Assembly (NCBI GenBank): GCA_046540835.1
Contig: JBKHEL010000068.1
Span: 1-15,009, forward strand
Reading direction: 5' to 3'
Length of the DNA stretch: 15,009 nucleotides
Origin: Coraliomargarita_B sp046540835
GTDB taxonomy: Bacteria; Verrucomicrobiota; Verrucomicrobiia; Opitutales; Coraliomargaritaceae
The translations under genes were made by a program, and so were the position numbers. Positions 15,003 through 15,009 of this stretch are shown piece by piece (within the stretch, counting starts at the first letter, position 1; each line of letters opens with the position of its first letter). The notes below the pieces were generated by a model. That model had not been told where the DNA came from. It saw nothing but the letters and a program-made list of their open reading frames with translations, and searched no databases.

Positions 15003-15009
15003 ATGAATA

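Overview
The window is GC-rich, tightly packed bacterial chromosome for about 13.4 kb, followed by a low-GC tail of small genes. It holds a beta-helix surface protein with a C-terminal region of a kind I associate with Verrucomicrobiota, a metal permease fused to a DtxR-like domain, and a Rho without its N-terminal helical domain. Many genes lack a clear Shine-Dalgarno. Together these suggest a Verrucomicrobiota member, perhaps Opitutae/Puniceicoccales. This placement is inference; there is no rRNA or other marker to settle it.

Layout: (1) 154-4281, plus strand: a four-gene metal ABC importer operon. It encodes a TroA/ZnuA-like lipoprotein, an ATPase, a permease whose C-terminus is a DtxR/MntR-like domain, and a second permease. 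A short inverted repeat lies upstream. (2) 4290-5444, minus: transcription terminator Rho. (3) 5613-5885, plus: remnant of an M14 zinc carboxypeptidase, cut off where the next gene ends. (4) 5889-8258, minus: exported parallel beta-helix protein. (5) 8651-9736, plus: MscS-type mechanosensitive channel, followed by a possible redoxin-like fragment. (6) 9990-13451: a lipid-modification cluster. A minus-strand SRPBCC protein diverges from a plus-strand operon of fatty-acid desaturase, DUF1295 membrane protein and cyclopropane-fatty-acid-synthase-like methyltransferase. The last gene is broken by a one-base frameshift in a G run. (7) 13612-15009, minus: small genes (zinc-ribbon-like protein, small exported protein, DUF4160, DUF2442) in AT-richer DNA, separated by three related structured elements.

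The most unusual feature is region 7. Two of the three elements fold with the same geometry: a short outer box, a 5-nt spacer, an 8-bp arm with one extrahelical base at the same position, a variable loop, then the mirror image. The third is related in sequence but folds less well. They flank the small genes as attC sites flank integron gene cassettes. Their outer boxes read GAT/ATC rather than the canonical GTT/AAC, and no integrase is in view. They are either divergent attC sites or an undescribed cassette-like repeat, and the array runs off the right edge of the window.
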